Numbered from the stretch's first letter, positions 33,742 to 43,315 are shown. The stretch: 64,000 nucleotides of DNA from Qipengyuania polymorpha (GCF_019711435.1 NZ_JAIGNK010000005.1:39814-103813), one strand, 5' to 3'. Notes: generated from the letters alone by a model not told the origin. Program-made: numbers and translations.

Positions 33742-34052
33742 CAGTTTGCCTCCCGCTTGTCGCGCAACTGCTCGATCTCGCTGGTCAGCTGGTAGCCACT
33801 GTCGGTCACGATGCGCTCGACATTGGCCATGCGGTCCTTGATCGATCCCAGTTCGGCGCGCAGTTCGGCATTTTCCTGCGTGAGCAGTTTAACCCGTTCG
33901 ACCGCCTGGTCGTTCTTCGGATACACCGCCTTGCCCCAGCTGTTCTCGAGCGGGTAGCCGTTCTTCATCTTCATCCAGTTCGAGACGAGATAGCCCGCCG
34001 TCATGATGATGACTGCGACGATGAGCGTGATCTCGCCAATCGGTAAGTCCAT
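33741..34052 (-). CDS. PspB-like paralogue 2: TM plus coiled coil
   Basis: 103 aa from ATG 34052 (ATGA overlap). Membrane segment EITLIVAVIIMTAGYLVSNW, polar linker GYPLENSWGKAVYPKND, then coiled coil with AELRAELGSIKDRMANVERI, VTDSGYQLTSEIEQLRDKRE. The VERIVTDSGYQL core is nearly the same as in paralogue 1 (LERIVTDKGYDV). Confidence 0.78.
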   Translation of the reverse strand: MDLPIGEITLIVAVIIMTAGYLVSNWMKMKNGYPLENSWGKAVYPKNDQAVERVKLLTQENAELRAELGSIKDRMANVERIVTDSGYQLTSEIEQLRDKREAN

Positions 34053-34366
34053 CACACGCGCTCCTTGTTGAGGGCATCCAGCGAGACACCGCTGCCGGTT
34101 TCTTCGACCCGGCGTTCGTCGCGCAGGGCCTCGATCTGAGTTGCCACGTCGTAGCCCTTGTCGGTCACGATGCGTTCGAGGACGCGGACCCGCTGCTCCA
34201 GTTCGGAGACGCGGCTCACGTGCTGCGCGGTCTGCTCGGCAGTTTGCGCGGCGGTGGCCTCGATGCGTTTCTCCTCCAAAGCGCGCTGGTTCTTCGACCA
34301 GACGATGAAGGCGACCATCAGGAAAGGCGCCAGCGGGATGAGGTAAGCCCAATCGAACACGTTCAA
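34052..34366 (-). CDS. PspB-like paralogue 1: TM plus coiled coil
   Basis: 104 aa. Membrane segment AYLIPLAPFLMVAFIVW, then long coiled coil (RALEEKRIEATAAQTAEQTA) and shared motif LEQRVRVLERIVTDKGYDVA, TQIEALRDERR. Begins 22 bp after pspC. Topology and motif as in PspB. Confidence 0.8.
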   Translation of the reverse strand: MNVFDWAYLIPLAPFLMVAFIVWSKNQRALEEKRIEATAAQTAEQTAQHVSRVSELEQRVRVLERIVTDKGYDVATQIEALRDERRVEETGSGVSLDALNKERV

Positions 34367-34388
34367 ATTCCCCCTTGAGATTCAGTTC

Positions 34389-34763
34389 TTAGCGAAGCCG
34401 CTCGATTTCGGCGGTGAGGCGCGGATTGCTGCTGACGTAGTAGGTTTCCACGTCGGCCAGGCGGCGGTCCACGTCCTTCATCTTCGCGCGGATTTCGCGA
34501 GCGGTGCGCTTCGGGTTCTGGCGCACGCCCTGCCAGTATTTCTGCTCGGCAGGCTCGGAATAAAGATGCGCCGGCTTCTTGTTGAGCAGCAGTCCGGCAG
34601 CGAAGTAGGCGATAATCGGCCAACCCATCATGATGGTCAGGGCGATGAAGCCGAGGCGGATCCAGAAGGCGTCGACGCCGGTATAGTCCGCGATGCCCGA
34701 GCACACGCCCAGCAGCTTCGCATTGGTCTTGTCGCGATAGAGGGTGGTGCGGGGGCTGTTCAC
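34389..34763 (-). CDS. pspC: PspC with added coiled-coil tail
   Basis: 124 aa. Classical PspC domain in the first about 70 residues: TTLYRDKTNAKLLGVCSGIA, DYTGVDAFWIRLGFIAL, and a second membrane segment to LLLNKKP. It then has an unusual C-terminal coiled coil, KMKDVDRRLADVETYYVSSN, PRLTAEIERLR, which aligns with the motif of the downstream PspB-like paralogues. PspC senses inner-membrane stress with PspB and releases PspA-PspF inhibition. Overlaps pspB by ATGA. Confidence 0.9.
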   Translation of the reverse strand: MNSPRTTLYRDKTNAKLLGVCSGIADYTGVDAFWIRLGFIALTIMMGWPIIAYFAAGLLLNKKPAHLYSEPAEQKYWQGVRQNPKRTAREIRAKMKDVDRRLADVETYYVSSNPRLTAEIERLR

Positions 34764-35056
34764 TTTGCCATTCCTTTCTTCTCGGCAATCAGCTGTTCGA
34801 GTTCGCGCAGCTGCTGGTTGTCTTCCTCGCTGTCATGCACGAGGCGGGCGGGACGGAAATCGGGATTGTCGGAAGCGACCAGGCGCTCGACCGTGTCCAT
34901 GCGTTCGTCCAGCCGCTTGGCGAGGTTGTAGAGCTCTTCGAGCAGTGCCTCGTCATCGGTGGTGATGGTAGCGGAGGTCTTCCATTTCGTGATGTAGTGG
35001 AGGACGATCCACGGCAGCGCGATGAAAATGGCGACGATGGCTAGTACTTCTTCCAC
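34760..35056 (-). CDS. pspB: Phage shock protein B
   Basis: 98 aa. N-terminal membrane helix LAIVAIFIALPWIVLHYITK then coiled coil LYNLAKRLDERMDTVERLVA with the DNPDFRPARL tail. The helix followed by HYITKW and the RLDERMDTVERIL-type coil are the standard PspB pattern. Lies three bases after pspA. Acts with PspC in the envelope-stress relay. Confidence 0.92.
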   Translation of the reverse strand: MEEVLAIVAIFIALPWIVLHYITKWKTSATITTDDEALLEELYNLAKRLDERMDTVERLVASDNPDFRPARLVHDSEEDNQQLRELEQLIAEKKGMAK

Positions 35057-35059
35057 GGA

Positions 35060-35752
35060 TCAGTCCTCTTTCTTGGCGTCATCGGTCTTGCCGAGCGCCT
35101 TTTTCATTTCTGCAAGTTCGTCGTCGATGGCGTCGGCGCCTTCGAGAGCGGCGATTTCATCGGACAGGCTGGGCTTGCCCGAATTGCCTTCGATGGCCAG
35201 CGCGTCGGCGCGGCCTTCGGCATAGTCGACGCGGCGTTCGAGCTGGTCGAAGCGCGAGAGTGCATCGTCGACGCGGTCCTCGGTCATCAGGCTGCGCAGC
35301 TTGACGCGGTTCTCCGCGCTTTCGAGACGCGCCGCGATGGCGGTCTGGCGACTGCGGGCTTCGCGCAGGCGGTTCTGCAGCTTGTGGATGTCCTGCTCGT
35401 AAGCGCGCAGTGCATCGTCGAGCACGGCGATTTCCTGCTTGAGCTGGTCGGCCATATCGGCCGCCTTCTTCTTTTCGACCAGCGCGGCACGGGCGAGGTC
35501 CTCGCGGTCCTTCGACAGCGCGAGCTGCGCCTTTTCGCCCCAGTCGGCCTGGAGTTTGTCCAGCTTGACCGTGTGGCGGTGCATTTCCTTCTGGTCGGCG
35601 ATGGTGCGGGCAGCACTGGCGCGGACTTCGACGAGGGTTTCCTCCATCTCGAGGATGATCATGCGGATCATCTTCTGCGGGTCGTCCGCCTTGTCTAGCA
35701 TATCGTTGAAATTGGCCGCGATGATGTCGCGGGTACGGCTGAAGATTCCCAT
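35060..35752 (-). CDS. pspA: Phage shock protein A
   Basis: 230 aa from ATG 35752. PspA/IM30 (ESCRT-III-like) coiled-coil protein: MGIFSRTRDIIAANFNDMLD amphipathic helix, DDPQKMIRMIILEMEETLVE, then long helices to the acidic C-terminus. Binds stressed inner membrane, and in the resting state inhibits PspF. A weak Shine-Dalgarno (GGAG, eight-base spacing) precedes this ATG. The frame is open for another 70 codons upstream to a GTG at 35962, which overlaps the stop of the 50-aa ORF as GTGA, so a longer form is possible. Confidence 0.93.
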   Translation of the reverse strand: MGIFSRTRDIIAANFNDMLDKADDPQKMIRMIILEMEETLVEVRASAARTIADQKEMHRHTVKLDKLQADWGEKAQLALSKDREDLARAALVEKKKAADMADQLKQEIAVLDDALRAYEQDIHKLQNRLREARSRQTAIAARLESAENRVKLRSLMTEDRVDDALSRFDQLERRVDYAEGRADALAIEGNSGKPSLSDEIAALEGADAIDDELAEMKKALGKTDDAKKED

Positions 35753-35958
35753 CAAAGGTGCTCCACTGGAGAAAAAGTCCTGTCCCTTGGCCTGCCAGCC
35801 ACGGGTCGGAGTGGGTGAGCGGCGGAGCCGTTCTACCTCACTGTCGAGCCGCGACAAGGCGGGACGGGAAGGGCGGGCCGGAGCGTCCATTGCGCCAGGA
35901 GCGCTAGGGGGACTGTCGGGACTGCGACGCTCCGGCCCAAGGGGGTTGTTGTGATCGG

Positions 35959-36111
35959 TCACGCGATTTCCACTTGTTCGTAAGATGCGAGCGCCGGCAT
36001 CGGCGTCGTCACCGCGATCTGCGAACTCAGCGAGACCAGGGCGACCATCGCAGCGATGCTGACGAGGGCGGCTTGTCCAAGCTGGGTGCCGAAGAATTTG
36101 CGGTCGTACAT
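35959..36111 (-). CDS. 50-aa membrane peptide, first gene after the sigma-54 promoter
   Basis: Begins MYDRKFFGTQLGQAALVSIA, continues AMVALVSLSSQIAVTTP and ends ASYEQVEIA. One membrane segment with a short basic N-terminus. ATG 36111 has GGGAGGACACAC upstream. It sits between the sigma-54 site and pspA and so should be induced with them. Not part of the classical psp set. Confidence 0.75.
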   Translation of the reverse strand: MYDRKFFGTQLGQAALVSIAAMVALVSLSSQIAVTTPMPALASYEQVEIA

Positions 36112-36152
36112 GTGTGTCCTCCCTGGACGGTGTTCGTTGTTGTCCCCTGTTC

Positions 36153-36168
36153 AGCAAGCAGCGTGCCA
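36153..36168 (-). promoter_or_regulatory. Sigma-54 promoter of the psp operon
   Basis: On the minus strand TGGCACGCTGCTTGCT, matching the -24 (GG) / -12 (GC) consensus TGGCAC-N5-TTGCW. It lies 42 bp upstream of the 50-aa ORF and points at pspA. PspF, the cognate enhancer-binding protein, is encoded divergently, so its binding sites should lie in 36175-36265. Confidence 0.85.
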
Positions 36169-36268
36169 AACTCGGAAAACGGGAAGAATCCTTGGGTTCG
36201 CAACATATCGACAAACAACATCGTGGCGGGGATTGCCAAGCCTTGGTGAAAATTCCTATATATTGGTC

Positions 36269-37294
36269 ATGGAGCGGGAAAATCAGTTCATTGGCCAGTC
36301 TGGCGCCTTCCTCGATGCGGTCGAGCGGACCAGCCGTGCGGCCCCCATGCGCAGGCCCGTGCTGGTCATCGGCGAGCGCGGTACCGGCAAGGAGTTGATT
36401 GCCGAGCGCCTCCACCGCCTTTCGACCCGTTGGGACGAGCCGCTCGTCACCATGAACTGCGCCGCACTGCCCGAAACACTCATCGAGGCGGAACTGTTCG
36501 GCCACGAGGCCGGGGCGTTCACCGGTGCTACCAAACAACGCGCGGGAAGGTTCGAGGAAGCCGACAAGGGCACGCTATTCCTCGACGAACTGGGCACTTT
36601 GTCGATGGGCGCACAAGAACGCCTGCTGCGCGCTGTCGAATATGGCGAGGTGACCCGCATCGGCTCCTCGCGCCCGATCCGCGTCGATGTCCGTATCGTG
36701 GCGGCGACGAACGAGGACCTGCCCGCCAAGGCCGAGCGCGGCGAGTTCCGCGCCGACCTGCTCGACCGGCTGAGTTTCGAAGTCATCACACTCCCGCCCC
36801 TGCGCGTGCGCGAAGGCGATATCGAAGTGCTGGCCGATTACTTCGGTCGCCGGATGGGCGCGGAGCTGGGTTGGGAAGCCTGGCCCGGCTTTGCCGAGCA
36901 TGTGGCTACAGAACTGGAAAACCATCCCTGGCCCGGCAATGTGCGCGAGCTGCGCAATGTGGTCGAGCGCGCGGTCTATCGCTGGGACAATTGGGAGGTG
37001 CCGATCGGTCACGTGCAGTTCGACCCGTTCGACAGCCCGTGGAAGCCCCTGTCGCAAGCGGTTGCCAAACCGAAATCGGAACAGAAGGTCGCGGCCGAGG
37101 TCGCGCCATCCGGTCCCGACCTCGAAAACATCGACGACCTGCGCTCGGCCGTCGATGCGCACGAACGCGCTATTCTCGAGCATGCACTCGGCAAGCACCG
37201 CTGGAACCAGCGCCAGACCGCCAAGGCGCTGGGCCTGAGCTACGACCAGCTGCGCCACGCCATCAAGAAGCACGGCCTCACTGACGACGATTGA
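36269..37294 (+). CDS. pspF: PspF, sigma-54 enhancer-binding activator
   Basis: 341 aa from ATG 36269. AAA+ domain with Walker A GERGTGKE (35-42), the sigma-54 loop GAFTGA (82-87), Walker B GTLFLDELG and the R-finger region; C-terminal Fis-type helix-turn-helix NQRQTAKALGLSYDQLRHAI. No N-terminal receiver domain, as in PspF, which is controlled by PspA binding instead. Divergent from the psp operon. Confidence 0.93.
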   Translation: MERENQFIGQSGAFLDAVERTSRAAPMRRPVLVIGERGTGKELIAERLHRLSTRWDEPLVTMNCAALPETLIEAELFGHEAGAFTGATKQRAGRFEEADKGTLFLDELGTLSMGAQERLLRAVEYGEVTRIGSSRPIRVDVRIVAATNEDLPAKAERGEFRADLLDRLSFEVITLPPLRVREGDIEVLADYFGRRMGAELGWEAWPGFAEHVATELENHPWPGNVRELRNVVERAVYRWDNWEVPIGHVQFDPFDSPWKPLSQAVAKPKSEQKVAAEVAPSGPDLENIDDLRSAVDAHERAILEHALGKHRWNQRQTAKALGLSYDQLRHAIKKHGLTDDD

Positions 37295-37362
37295 TGGCCT
37301 CTTGCTTTTCGCAGGACTCGCGCCTATCTGCGCATCAATCCCGACATCGTCGCGACTGTGAA

Positions 37363-37405
37363 GGGGCTGGCGCCGCAAGGGGCCGGCACCAAACCCCGTT
37401 GCTGT
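37363..37405 (+). other. Possible structured leader of rimP
   Basis: GCTGGC and GCCGGC arms lie within a stretch bounded by GGGG and CCCC about 40-60 bp upstream of the rimP start. May be a leader hairpin of the translation superoperon; no T-tract follows. Confidence 0.3.
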
Positions 37406-37430
37406 GATGACAAGCGAAACCGGAGTATGA

Positions 37431-37988
37431 ATGGCAGATATTGACCGCTTGAACGAAGTTATCGAACCCGAAGCCGAGGCGCTGGGTTTCGAGCTCGTGC
37501 GCGTCAAGATGATGCCGTCGGAAGCCGGTGACGGCGGGCAGGCGCTGCAAATCATGGCCGAGGACCCGGCGACGGGCCAGCTGGTCATCGAACAGTGCGC
37601 CGCGCTCTCGCGCCGCGTTTCGGACAAGCTCGACGAGCTGGAAGAGCAGGGCGAGGTGCTGGTGCCCGGCGCCTATCACCTCGAGGTTTCCAGCCCCGGC
37701 ATCGACCGCCCGCTGACCCGCGCGAAGGATTTCGAGAACTGGGCTGGTTACGAAGCGAAGGTTTCGCTGACCGAGAAGGTCCACGGTAACCGGAACCTCA
37801 AGGGCGAACTCAAGGGTCTAGATGGCGACATGGTCACCATCGAAGACCACAAGGCGGGCGAGGTTTCCTTCCCCCGCAATCTCATTCATTCGGCGAAGCT
37901 CGTCTTGACCGACGAACTGATTGCCGCCACCCAGCCGCTCGATACAAGCGGTGCCGACGACATCGAAGAAGAAAAGGCAGACGACTGA
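37431..37988 (+). CDS. rimP: Ribosome maturation factor RimP
   Basis: 185 aa. Needed for 30S assembly. N-terminal alpha/beta domain with EALGFELVRVKMM, and EVSSPGIDRPLTRAKDFENW (about 86-105), the family signature; C-terminal SH3-like domain, then an acidic tail. First gene of the nusA-infB superoperon; its stop overlaps the nusA start as TGATG. Confidence 0.95.
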   Translation: MADIDRLNEVIEPEAEALGFELVRVKMMPSEAGDGGQALQIMAEDPATGQLVIEQCAALSRRVSDKLDELEEQGEVLVPGAYHLEVSSPGIDRPLTRAKDFENWAGYEAKVSLTEKVHGNRNLKGELKGLDGDMVTIEDHKAGEVSFPRNLIHSAKLVLTDELIAATQPLDTSGADDIEEEKADD

Positions 37989-39649
37989 TGGCCAGTGCCA
38001 TTTCCGCCAACAAGGCTGAACTCCTTGCAATCGCGAACGCGGTGGCATCGGAAAAGATGATCGACAAATCCATCGTGATCGAAGCGATGGAAGAAGCGAT
38101 CCAGAAGTCCGCCCGCAACCGCTACGGCGCGGAGAACGACATCCGTGCAAAGCTCGACCCGCAGACCGGCGATCTTCGCCTGTGGCGTGTCGTCGAGGTC
38201 GTCGAAGAGGTCGAGGACTATTTCAAGCAGGTCGACCTGAAGGCCGCGCAGAAGCTCGAAGCTGACGCAAAGATTGGCGACTTCATCGTCGACCCGCTGC
38301 CACCGGTCGATCTCGGTCGCATCGATGCGCAGTCGGCCAAACAGGTGATTTTCCAGAAGGTCCGCGATGCCGAGCGTGAGCGCCAGTTCAACGAATTTCA
38401 GGACCGCGCGGGCGAAGTCATCACCGGCGTCATCAAGTCGGTCGAATTCGGCCACGTGATCGTCAACCTCGGCCGCGCCGAGGGCGTCATCCGCCGCGAC
38501 CAGCAGATCCCGCGCGAAGCCGCCCGCGTTGGCGAGCGTGTCCGCGCGCTCATCACCAAGGTCGAGCGTAACAACCGCGGTCCGCAGATCTTCCTTTCCC
38601 GCGCGCATCCCGACTTCATGAAGAAGCTGTTCGCGCAGGAAGTGCCCGAAATCTACGATGGCATCATCGAAATCAAGGCCGCCGCCCGCGACCCGGGCAG
38701 CCGCGCCAAGATCGGCGTCATCAGCCATGACAGCAGCATCGACCCCGTCGGTGCCTGCGTCGGCATGAAGGGTAGTCGCGTCCAGGCCGTCGTGCAGGAA
38801 CTGCAGGGCGAGAAGATCGACATCATCCCCTGGTCGGAAGATGGCGCAACCTTCATCGTCAACGCGCTCCAGCCCGCCACCGTCAGCCGCGTTGTCCTCG
38901 ATGAGGAAGATGGTCGCATCGAAGTGGTCGTTCCTGACGACCAGCTGTCGCTCGCCATCGGTCGCCGCGGCCAGAACGTGCGTCTCGCCAGCCAGCTGAC
39001 CGGCAACCAGATCGACATCATGACCGAGGAAGAAGCCTCGGAGAAGCGCCAGAAGGAATTCGCCGAGCGCTCGAAGATGTTCGAAGAGGAACTCGACGTC
39101 GACGAAACGCTCTCGCAGCTGCTCGTCGCCGAAGGCTTCGCCGAACTCGAGGAAGTCGCCTATGTAGAGCTGGAAGAACTCGCGAGCATCGAAGGCTTCG
39201 ACGAGGAACTGGCCGAGGAACTCCAGAGCCGTGCTCAGGAAGCGCTCGACCGCCAGGAAGCTGCACATCGCGAAGTGCGTAAGGAACTCGGCGTCGAAGA
39301 CGCGCTGGCCGAACTGCCGCACATGACCGAAGCGATGCTCGTCACGCTTGGTAAGGCAGGTCTCAAGACGCTCGACGACGTGGCCGACCTCGCCACCGAC
39401 GAACTTATCGCCAAGAAGCGCGAAGCACCGCGTCGCCGCAACAATGCCGATGGCCCGCCGATGCGCCGCGATCGTCCGCAGCGCGAGCAGGACAAGGGCG
39501 GTGTGCTCGGCGAATACGGCTTGAGCGAAGAGCAGGGCAACGAAATCATCATGGCTGCCCGCGCGCACTGGTTCGAAGACGAAGACGAGGCAGCTCCGGC
39601 TGCTTCGGCAGACACTCAGGAGGCCGCCGATGCGGACTCCACACAATGA
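37988..39649 (+). CDS. nusA: Transcription termination/antitermination factor NusA
   Basis: 553 aa. N-terminal RNA-polymerase-binding domain, S1 domain around residues 135-200 ([20 protein letters not shown]), two KH domains with [18 protein letters not shown] and [16 protein letters not shown], then helix-hairpin repeats and a basic ([14 protein letters not shown]) then acidic tail. Controls pausing, rho-dependent termination and antitermination. Overlaps ylxR by 20 bases. Confidence 0.96.
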   Translation: MASAISANKAELLAIANAVASEKMIDKSIVIEAMEEAIQKSARNRYGAENDIRAKLDPQTGDLRLWRVVEVVEEVEDYFKQVDLKAAQKLEADAKIGDFIVDPLPPVDLGRIDAQSAKQVIFQKVRDAERERQFNEFQDRAGEVITGVIKSVEFGHVIVNLGRAEGVIRRDQQIPREAARVGERVRALITKVERNNRGPQIFLSRAHPDFMKKLFAQEVPEIYDGIIEIKAAARDPGSRAKIGVISHDSSIDPVGACVGMKGSRVQAVVQELQGEKIDIIPWSEDGATFIVNALQPATVSRVVLDEEDGRIEVVVPDDQLSLAIGRRGQNVRLASQLTGNQIDIMTEEEASEKRQKEFAERSKMFEEELDVDETLSQLLVAEGFAELEEVAYVELEELASIEGFDEELAEELQSRAQEALDRQEAAHREVRKELGVEDALAELPHMTEAMLVTLGKAGLKTLDDVADLATDELIAKKREAPRRRNNADGPPMRRDRPQREQDKGGVLGEYGLSEEQGNEIIMAARAHWFEDEDEAAPAASADTQEAADADSTQ

Positions 39650-40358
39650 GCGCCTGACGTCCGACATCGCTGAAGCCCCCAAGGCACGGAAAGCTTCCGA
39701 GCCCGAACGGCGCTGCATCCTGACCGGAGAGACGGACTCGCGCGATGCGCTGGTCCGCCTCGCCGCGTCCCCCTCCGGCCTGGTCCTGCCCGATGCGCAG
39801 GAAAAGGCTCCGGGAAGGGGTGCGTGGGTGTGCTCATCGCGCGCCGCAATCGAAGAAGCGCAGGGCAACGGCAAACTGAAGGCGGGCCTGTCGCGCGCCT
39901 TCAAGACCGGCGACCTCGAGATACCCGCGGAACTGCCCCAAAAAATCGAAGATGCGCTCAAACGCGTATTTCTCGACCGGCTGGGTCTCGAAATGCGCGT
40001 CGGAGCCCTTATCTTGGGAACGCAGCGCATTGCCGAGACGGCCCGCATGGGCGGCGTGTCGGCGCTTTTCCATGCCAGCGACGCAAGCGAGGACGGGCGC
40101 AAGAAGCTCGACCAGGCATGGCGCGTAGGCCGCGAGGCGGAAGGAAGCGGGGAACGCGGCTGGACGCTGCCACTGGACCGCGACGCTCTGTCTGTGGCAT
40201 TGGGCCGCGACAACGTGGTCCATCTGGGCCTCGCCAACGATGCGGCAGCCGCTCGGGTGATGAAACCCTTGAAGCGGCTGATGCATTATCTGGGGCACGA
40301 AATCCCTGACGAATTCGGCGGCGCGGCTTCGCGCGGTCCTGACGATACGAACGATTAG
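39630..40358 (+). CDS. YlxR-type RNA-binding protein fused to L7Ae-like domain
   Basis: 242 aa. N-terminal DUF448/YlxR domain with PERRCILTGETDSRDALVRL, then GRGAWVCSS (about residues 24-85), and a C-terminal alpha/beta domain (about 120-225) resembling the L7Ae-type RNA-binding fold (GLEMRVGALILGTQRIAE, HLGLANDAAAARV). This two-domain form is common in Alphaproteobacteria between nusA and infB. Confidence 0.9.
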   Translation: MRTPHNERLTSDIAEAPKARKASEPERRCILTGETDSRDALVRLAASPSGLVLPDAQEKAPGRGAWVCSSRAAIEEAQGNGKLKAGLSRAFKTGDLEIPAELPQKIEDALKRVFLDRLGLEMRVGALILGTQRIAETARMGGVSALFHASDASEDGRKKLDQAWRVGREAEGSGERGWTLPLDRDALSVALGRDNVVHLGLANDAAAARVMKPLKRLMHYLGHEIPDEFGGAASRGPDDTND

Positions 40359-40379
40359 ACCTAAGAGAAACGAGCAAGA

Positions 40380-42899
40380 ATGAGCGACGACGACAAGAAA
40401 CCGGCCCGTAAACCGCTGACCCTGAAGGGTGCGCAGCCGGGTGAGGTCAAGCAGACCTTCAGCCATGGCCGCACCAACAAGGTGGCGGTCGAGGTGAAGC
40501 GCCGCCGCAAGCTCACCAAGCCCGGCGAGACACCCGCCCCGGCACCTGCACCCGCGCCCGAACCGGAGGCAACCCCGGCTCCTGCGCCCGCACCTGCGGC
40601 CAAGAAACCCGCGCCCAAGAAGGCCGCCGCGCCTGCCGAAACGCCGCAGGAACGCGTCGCGCGTCTCCAGCGCGAGGCCGAGGAAGAGCGCCTGCGCCTC
40701 GCCGAAGAAGCGCGCAAGCGTGACGAGGAAAACGCCAAGAAGGCTGCCGAGGAAGAAAAGAAGCGCGTCGCCGACAACAAGAAGGCCGAGGCCGAGGCTG
40801 CGAAAAAAGCCAAGGAAGACGCCAAGAAGGCCAAGGATGAGCCTGCGCCCGCTGCCGAAGAAGAGGCCAAGGCCAAGCCGGCCGAAGCGGCCACTCCGAC
40901 GCCTGTCGCGCGCAAGTTCACGCCGGTAAAGCGCCCCGAAATCAAGAAGCCGGAGCGCAAGAAGAAAGAAGAGAAGCCTGCGCGCGCGGAAGAAAAGCCC
41001 GACAAGCGCCGTTCGGGCAAGCTTTCGGTCAAGAAAGCTCTCAACGAGGACGAAGGCCGTCGCGCCCGTTCGCTCGCAGCCCTCAAGCGTGCGCGCGAAA
41101 AGGAACGTCGCCTCCAGGGTGGCGGCTCGAACAAGCCGCGCGAAAAGCAGGTCCGCGACGTGGTCGTGCCCGAAGCCATCACGGTTGGCGAACTCGCCAA
41201 GCGCATGGGCGAAAAGGGTGCCGACCTCGTGAAGGAACTCTTCAACCTCGACATGATGGTCACCGTCAACCAGACCATCGACCAGGATACGGCGGAACTG
41301 CTCGTCGAACAGTTCGGTCACAATATCCAGAAGGTGTCCGAAGCCGATGTCGATATCGCGGTCGAAGAGGATGTCGATCCCGAAGAAACGCTGAAACCGC
41401 GTCCGCCGGTCGTTACCATCATGGGCCATGTCGACCACGGCAAGACCAGCCTGCTCGACGCACTGCGCGGTGCAAACGTCACCAAGGGCGAAGCCGGCGG
41501 CATCACGCAGCATATCGGCAGCTACCAGGTGAAGACCAAGGGCGGCGACACGATCACCTTCCTCGACACGCCGGGCCACGCTGCCTTCACCCAGATGCGC
41601 CAGCGCGGTGCCAACATCACCGATATCGTGGTGCTGGTTGTCGCAGCCGATGACGGCATTATGCCGCAGACCATCGAGGCCATCAATCACACCAAGGCCG
41701 CCGGCGTCCCGATGATCGTCGCCATCAACAAGATGGACAAGCCCGAGGCGAACCCGGACAATGTCCGCACCCGCCTGCTCGAGCACGAAGTCATCGTGGA
41801 ATCGATGTCGGGCGATGTGCAGGACGTCGAAATCTCCGCGAAGGCCAAGACCGGCCTCGACGAACTGCTCGAGAAGATCGCGCTCCAGGCCGAACTGCTC
41901 GAACTGAAGGCGAACCCCGACCGCATGGCCGAGGCGACCGTCATCGAGGCGCAGCTCGACAAGGGCCGCGGCCCCGTTGCCACCGTGCTCATCACGCGCG
42001 GTACGCTGGAACGTGGCAACACCTTCGTCGTCGGCACCGAAAGCGGCCGTGTCCGCGCCATCGTCAACGACCAGGGCAAGCAGATTAAGAAGGCCGGTCC
42101 TTCGATGCCGGTCGAGGTCCTCGGCCTCGGCGGCGTTCCGAGCGCAGGTGACGTCCTGACCGTTGTCGAGAACGAACAGCGCGCCCGCGAAGTTGCTGCC
42201 TATCGCCAGGAAAAGGCGACCGAGAAGCGCACCGCTCTGGCTCCGACCAGCTTCGATACGATGTTCAACAACCTCGCATCGAATGTCATCGAATTCCCCG
42301 TGCTGGTGAAGGCCGACGTGCAGGGTTCGGTCGAGGCGATTACCTCGGCGCTGCACAATCTTTCGAACGATGAAATCAAGGTCCGCGTGCTGCACGCAGG
42401 CGTTGGCGCCATCACCGAAAGCGACGTCACGCTGGCTTCGGCCTCGAACGCGCCCATCATCGGCTTCAATGTGCGTCCCAATGCAAAGGCACGCGAGCTG
42501 GTGAAGCGCGACGGGGTGGAGATGAAGTATTACGACGTCATCTACCACCTGACCGAGGAAATCGCGAAGGAGATGGCGGGCGAACTGGGTCCGGAGCGGA
42601 TCGAGAACGTCGTCGGCCGTGCCGCAGTCAAGGAAGTGTTCCGTTCGGGCAAGAAGGACAAGGCCGCCGGCCTGCTGGTCGAGGAAGGCGTCATCCGCAA
42701 GGGGCTGCACGCACGCCTCACGCGCGAAGACGTCATCGTCTCGGCCACGACCATCGCCTCGCTGCGCCGCTTCAAGGACGACGTGGACGAGGTCCGCGCA
42801 GGTCTCGAATGCGGTGTGGTCCTTGCCGACACCAACGACATCCAGCCGGGCGACCAGCTCGAGGTGTTCGAGGTCGAGGAGCGTGAACGCACGCTGTGA
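40380..42899 (+). CDS. infB: Translation initiation factor IF-2
   Basis: 839 aa. Long Lys/Glu/Ala/Pro-rich N-terminal region (about 1-260), IF2-N domain with [20 protein letters not shown], then the GTPase domain with GHVDHGKTS (about 349-357), DTPGHAAF and NKMDKPEA, and domains II-IV. Places initiator tRNA on the 30S subunit. Its stop overlaps the next gene's GTG start (GTGA). Confidence 0.97.
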   Translation: MSDDDKKPARKPLTLKGAQPGEVKQTFSHGRTNKVAVEVKRRRKLTKPGETPAPAPAPAPEPEATPAPAPAPAAKKPAPKKAAAPAETPQERVARLQREAEEERLRLAEEARKRDEENAKKAAEEEKKRVADNKKAEAEAAKKAKEDAKKAKDEPAPAAEEEAKAKPAEAATPTPVARKFTPVKRPEIKKPERKKKEEKPARAEEKPDKRRSGKLSVKKALNEDEGRRARSLAALKRAREKERRLQGGGSNKPREKQVRDVVVPEAITVGELAKRMGEKGADLVKELFNLDMMVTVNQTIDQDTAELLVEQFGHNIQKVSEADVDIAVEEDVDPEETLKPRPPVVTIMGHVDHGKTSLLDALRGANVTKGEAGGITQHIGSYQVKTKGGDTITFLDTPGHAAFTQMRQRGANITDIVVLVVAADDGIMPQTIEAINHTKAAGVPMIVAINKMDKPEANPDNVRTRLLEHEVIVESMSGDVQDVEISAKAKTGLDELLEKIALQAELLELKANPDRMAEATVIEAQLDKGRGPVATVLITRGTLERGNTFVVGTESGRVRAIVNDQGKQIKKAGPSMPVEVLGLGGVPSAGDVLTVVENEQRAREVAAYRQEKATEKRTALAPTSFDTMFNNLASNVIEFPVLVKADVQGSVEAITSALHNLSNDEIKVRVLHAGVGAITESDVTLASASNAPIIGFNVRPNAKARELVKRDGVEMKYYDVIYHLTEEIAKEMAGELGPERIENVVGRAAVKEVFRSGKKDKAAGLLVEEGVIRKGLHARLTREDVIVSATTIASLRRFKDDVDEVRAGLECGVVLADTNDIQPGDQLEVFEVEERERTL

Positions 42900-43315
42900 G
42901 CGCCGACCCGACGAAGCACGCATTGGGCGCCGCGCATGCGGAACTGATGGGCGTCGAGTTCGACCATTTCGATGCGGAGCGTGAGGAAATCACGCTCCGC
43001 TTCAATGCTCCTATGAGCTTCATTACCCCACGCGGGAGCGTTCAGGGTGGTCTTGTGGCGGGCTTCCTCGACGAGGTGATGGGCTGGGCGCATGTCTGGG
43101 CCACCAAACACGAGGAAGCGCCGCTCAATCTCGACATCAACATGACGCTGCTGCGTCCGGTCATGGCCGGGCCGCTGGTCGGCAAGGGACGCGTCATCCG
43201 GCGCGGTCGGCGCGTGATTTTCCTCGAAGGCGAACTGTTCGACGAGAGCGGAAACCTCCTCGCGCGCTCGACCAGCACTGCCATCCCGACACCGCGTCCG
43301 GGCAGCGAGAAATGA
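42896..43315 (+). CDS. PaaI-like thioesterase (hot-dog fold)
   Basis: 139 aa with GTG start inside the infB stop. Motif PRGSVQGGLVAGFLDEVMGW (about 43-62) has the HGG-like substrate loop (here QGG) and catalytic acidic residue of the PaaI group. Substrate is an acyl-CoA, not identifiable. Insertion of metabolic genes in the infB-rbfA operon seems a lineage feature. Confidence 0.85.
   Translation: MSADPTKHALGAAHAELMGVEFDHFDAEREEITLRFNAPMSFITPRGSVQGGLVAGFLDEVMGWAHVWATKHEEAPLNLDINMTLLRPVMAGPLVGKGRVIRRGRRVIFLEGELFDESGNLLARSTSTAIPTPRPGSEK

Noticed and set aside
37886..40237. 783-aa minus-strand frame over nusA
   Set aside because: Antisense of nusA/ylxR; long only because of high-GC codon bias.
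39834..42923. 1029-aa minus-strand frame over infB
   Set aside because: Antisense of infB, whose GTPase motifs are clear on the plus strand.
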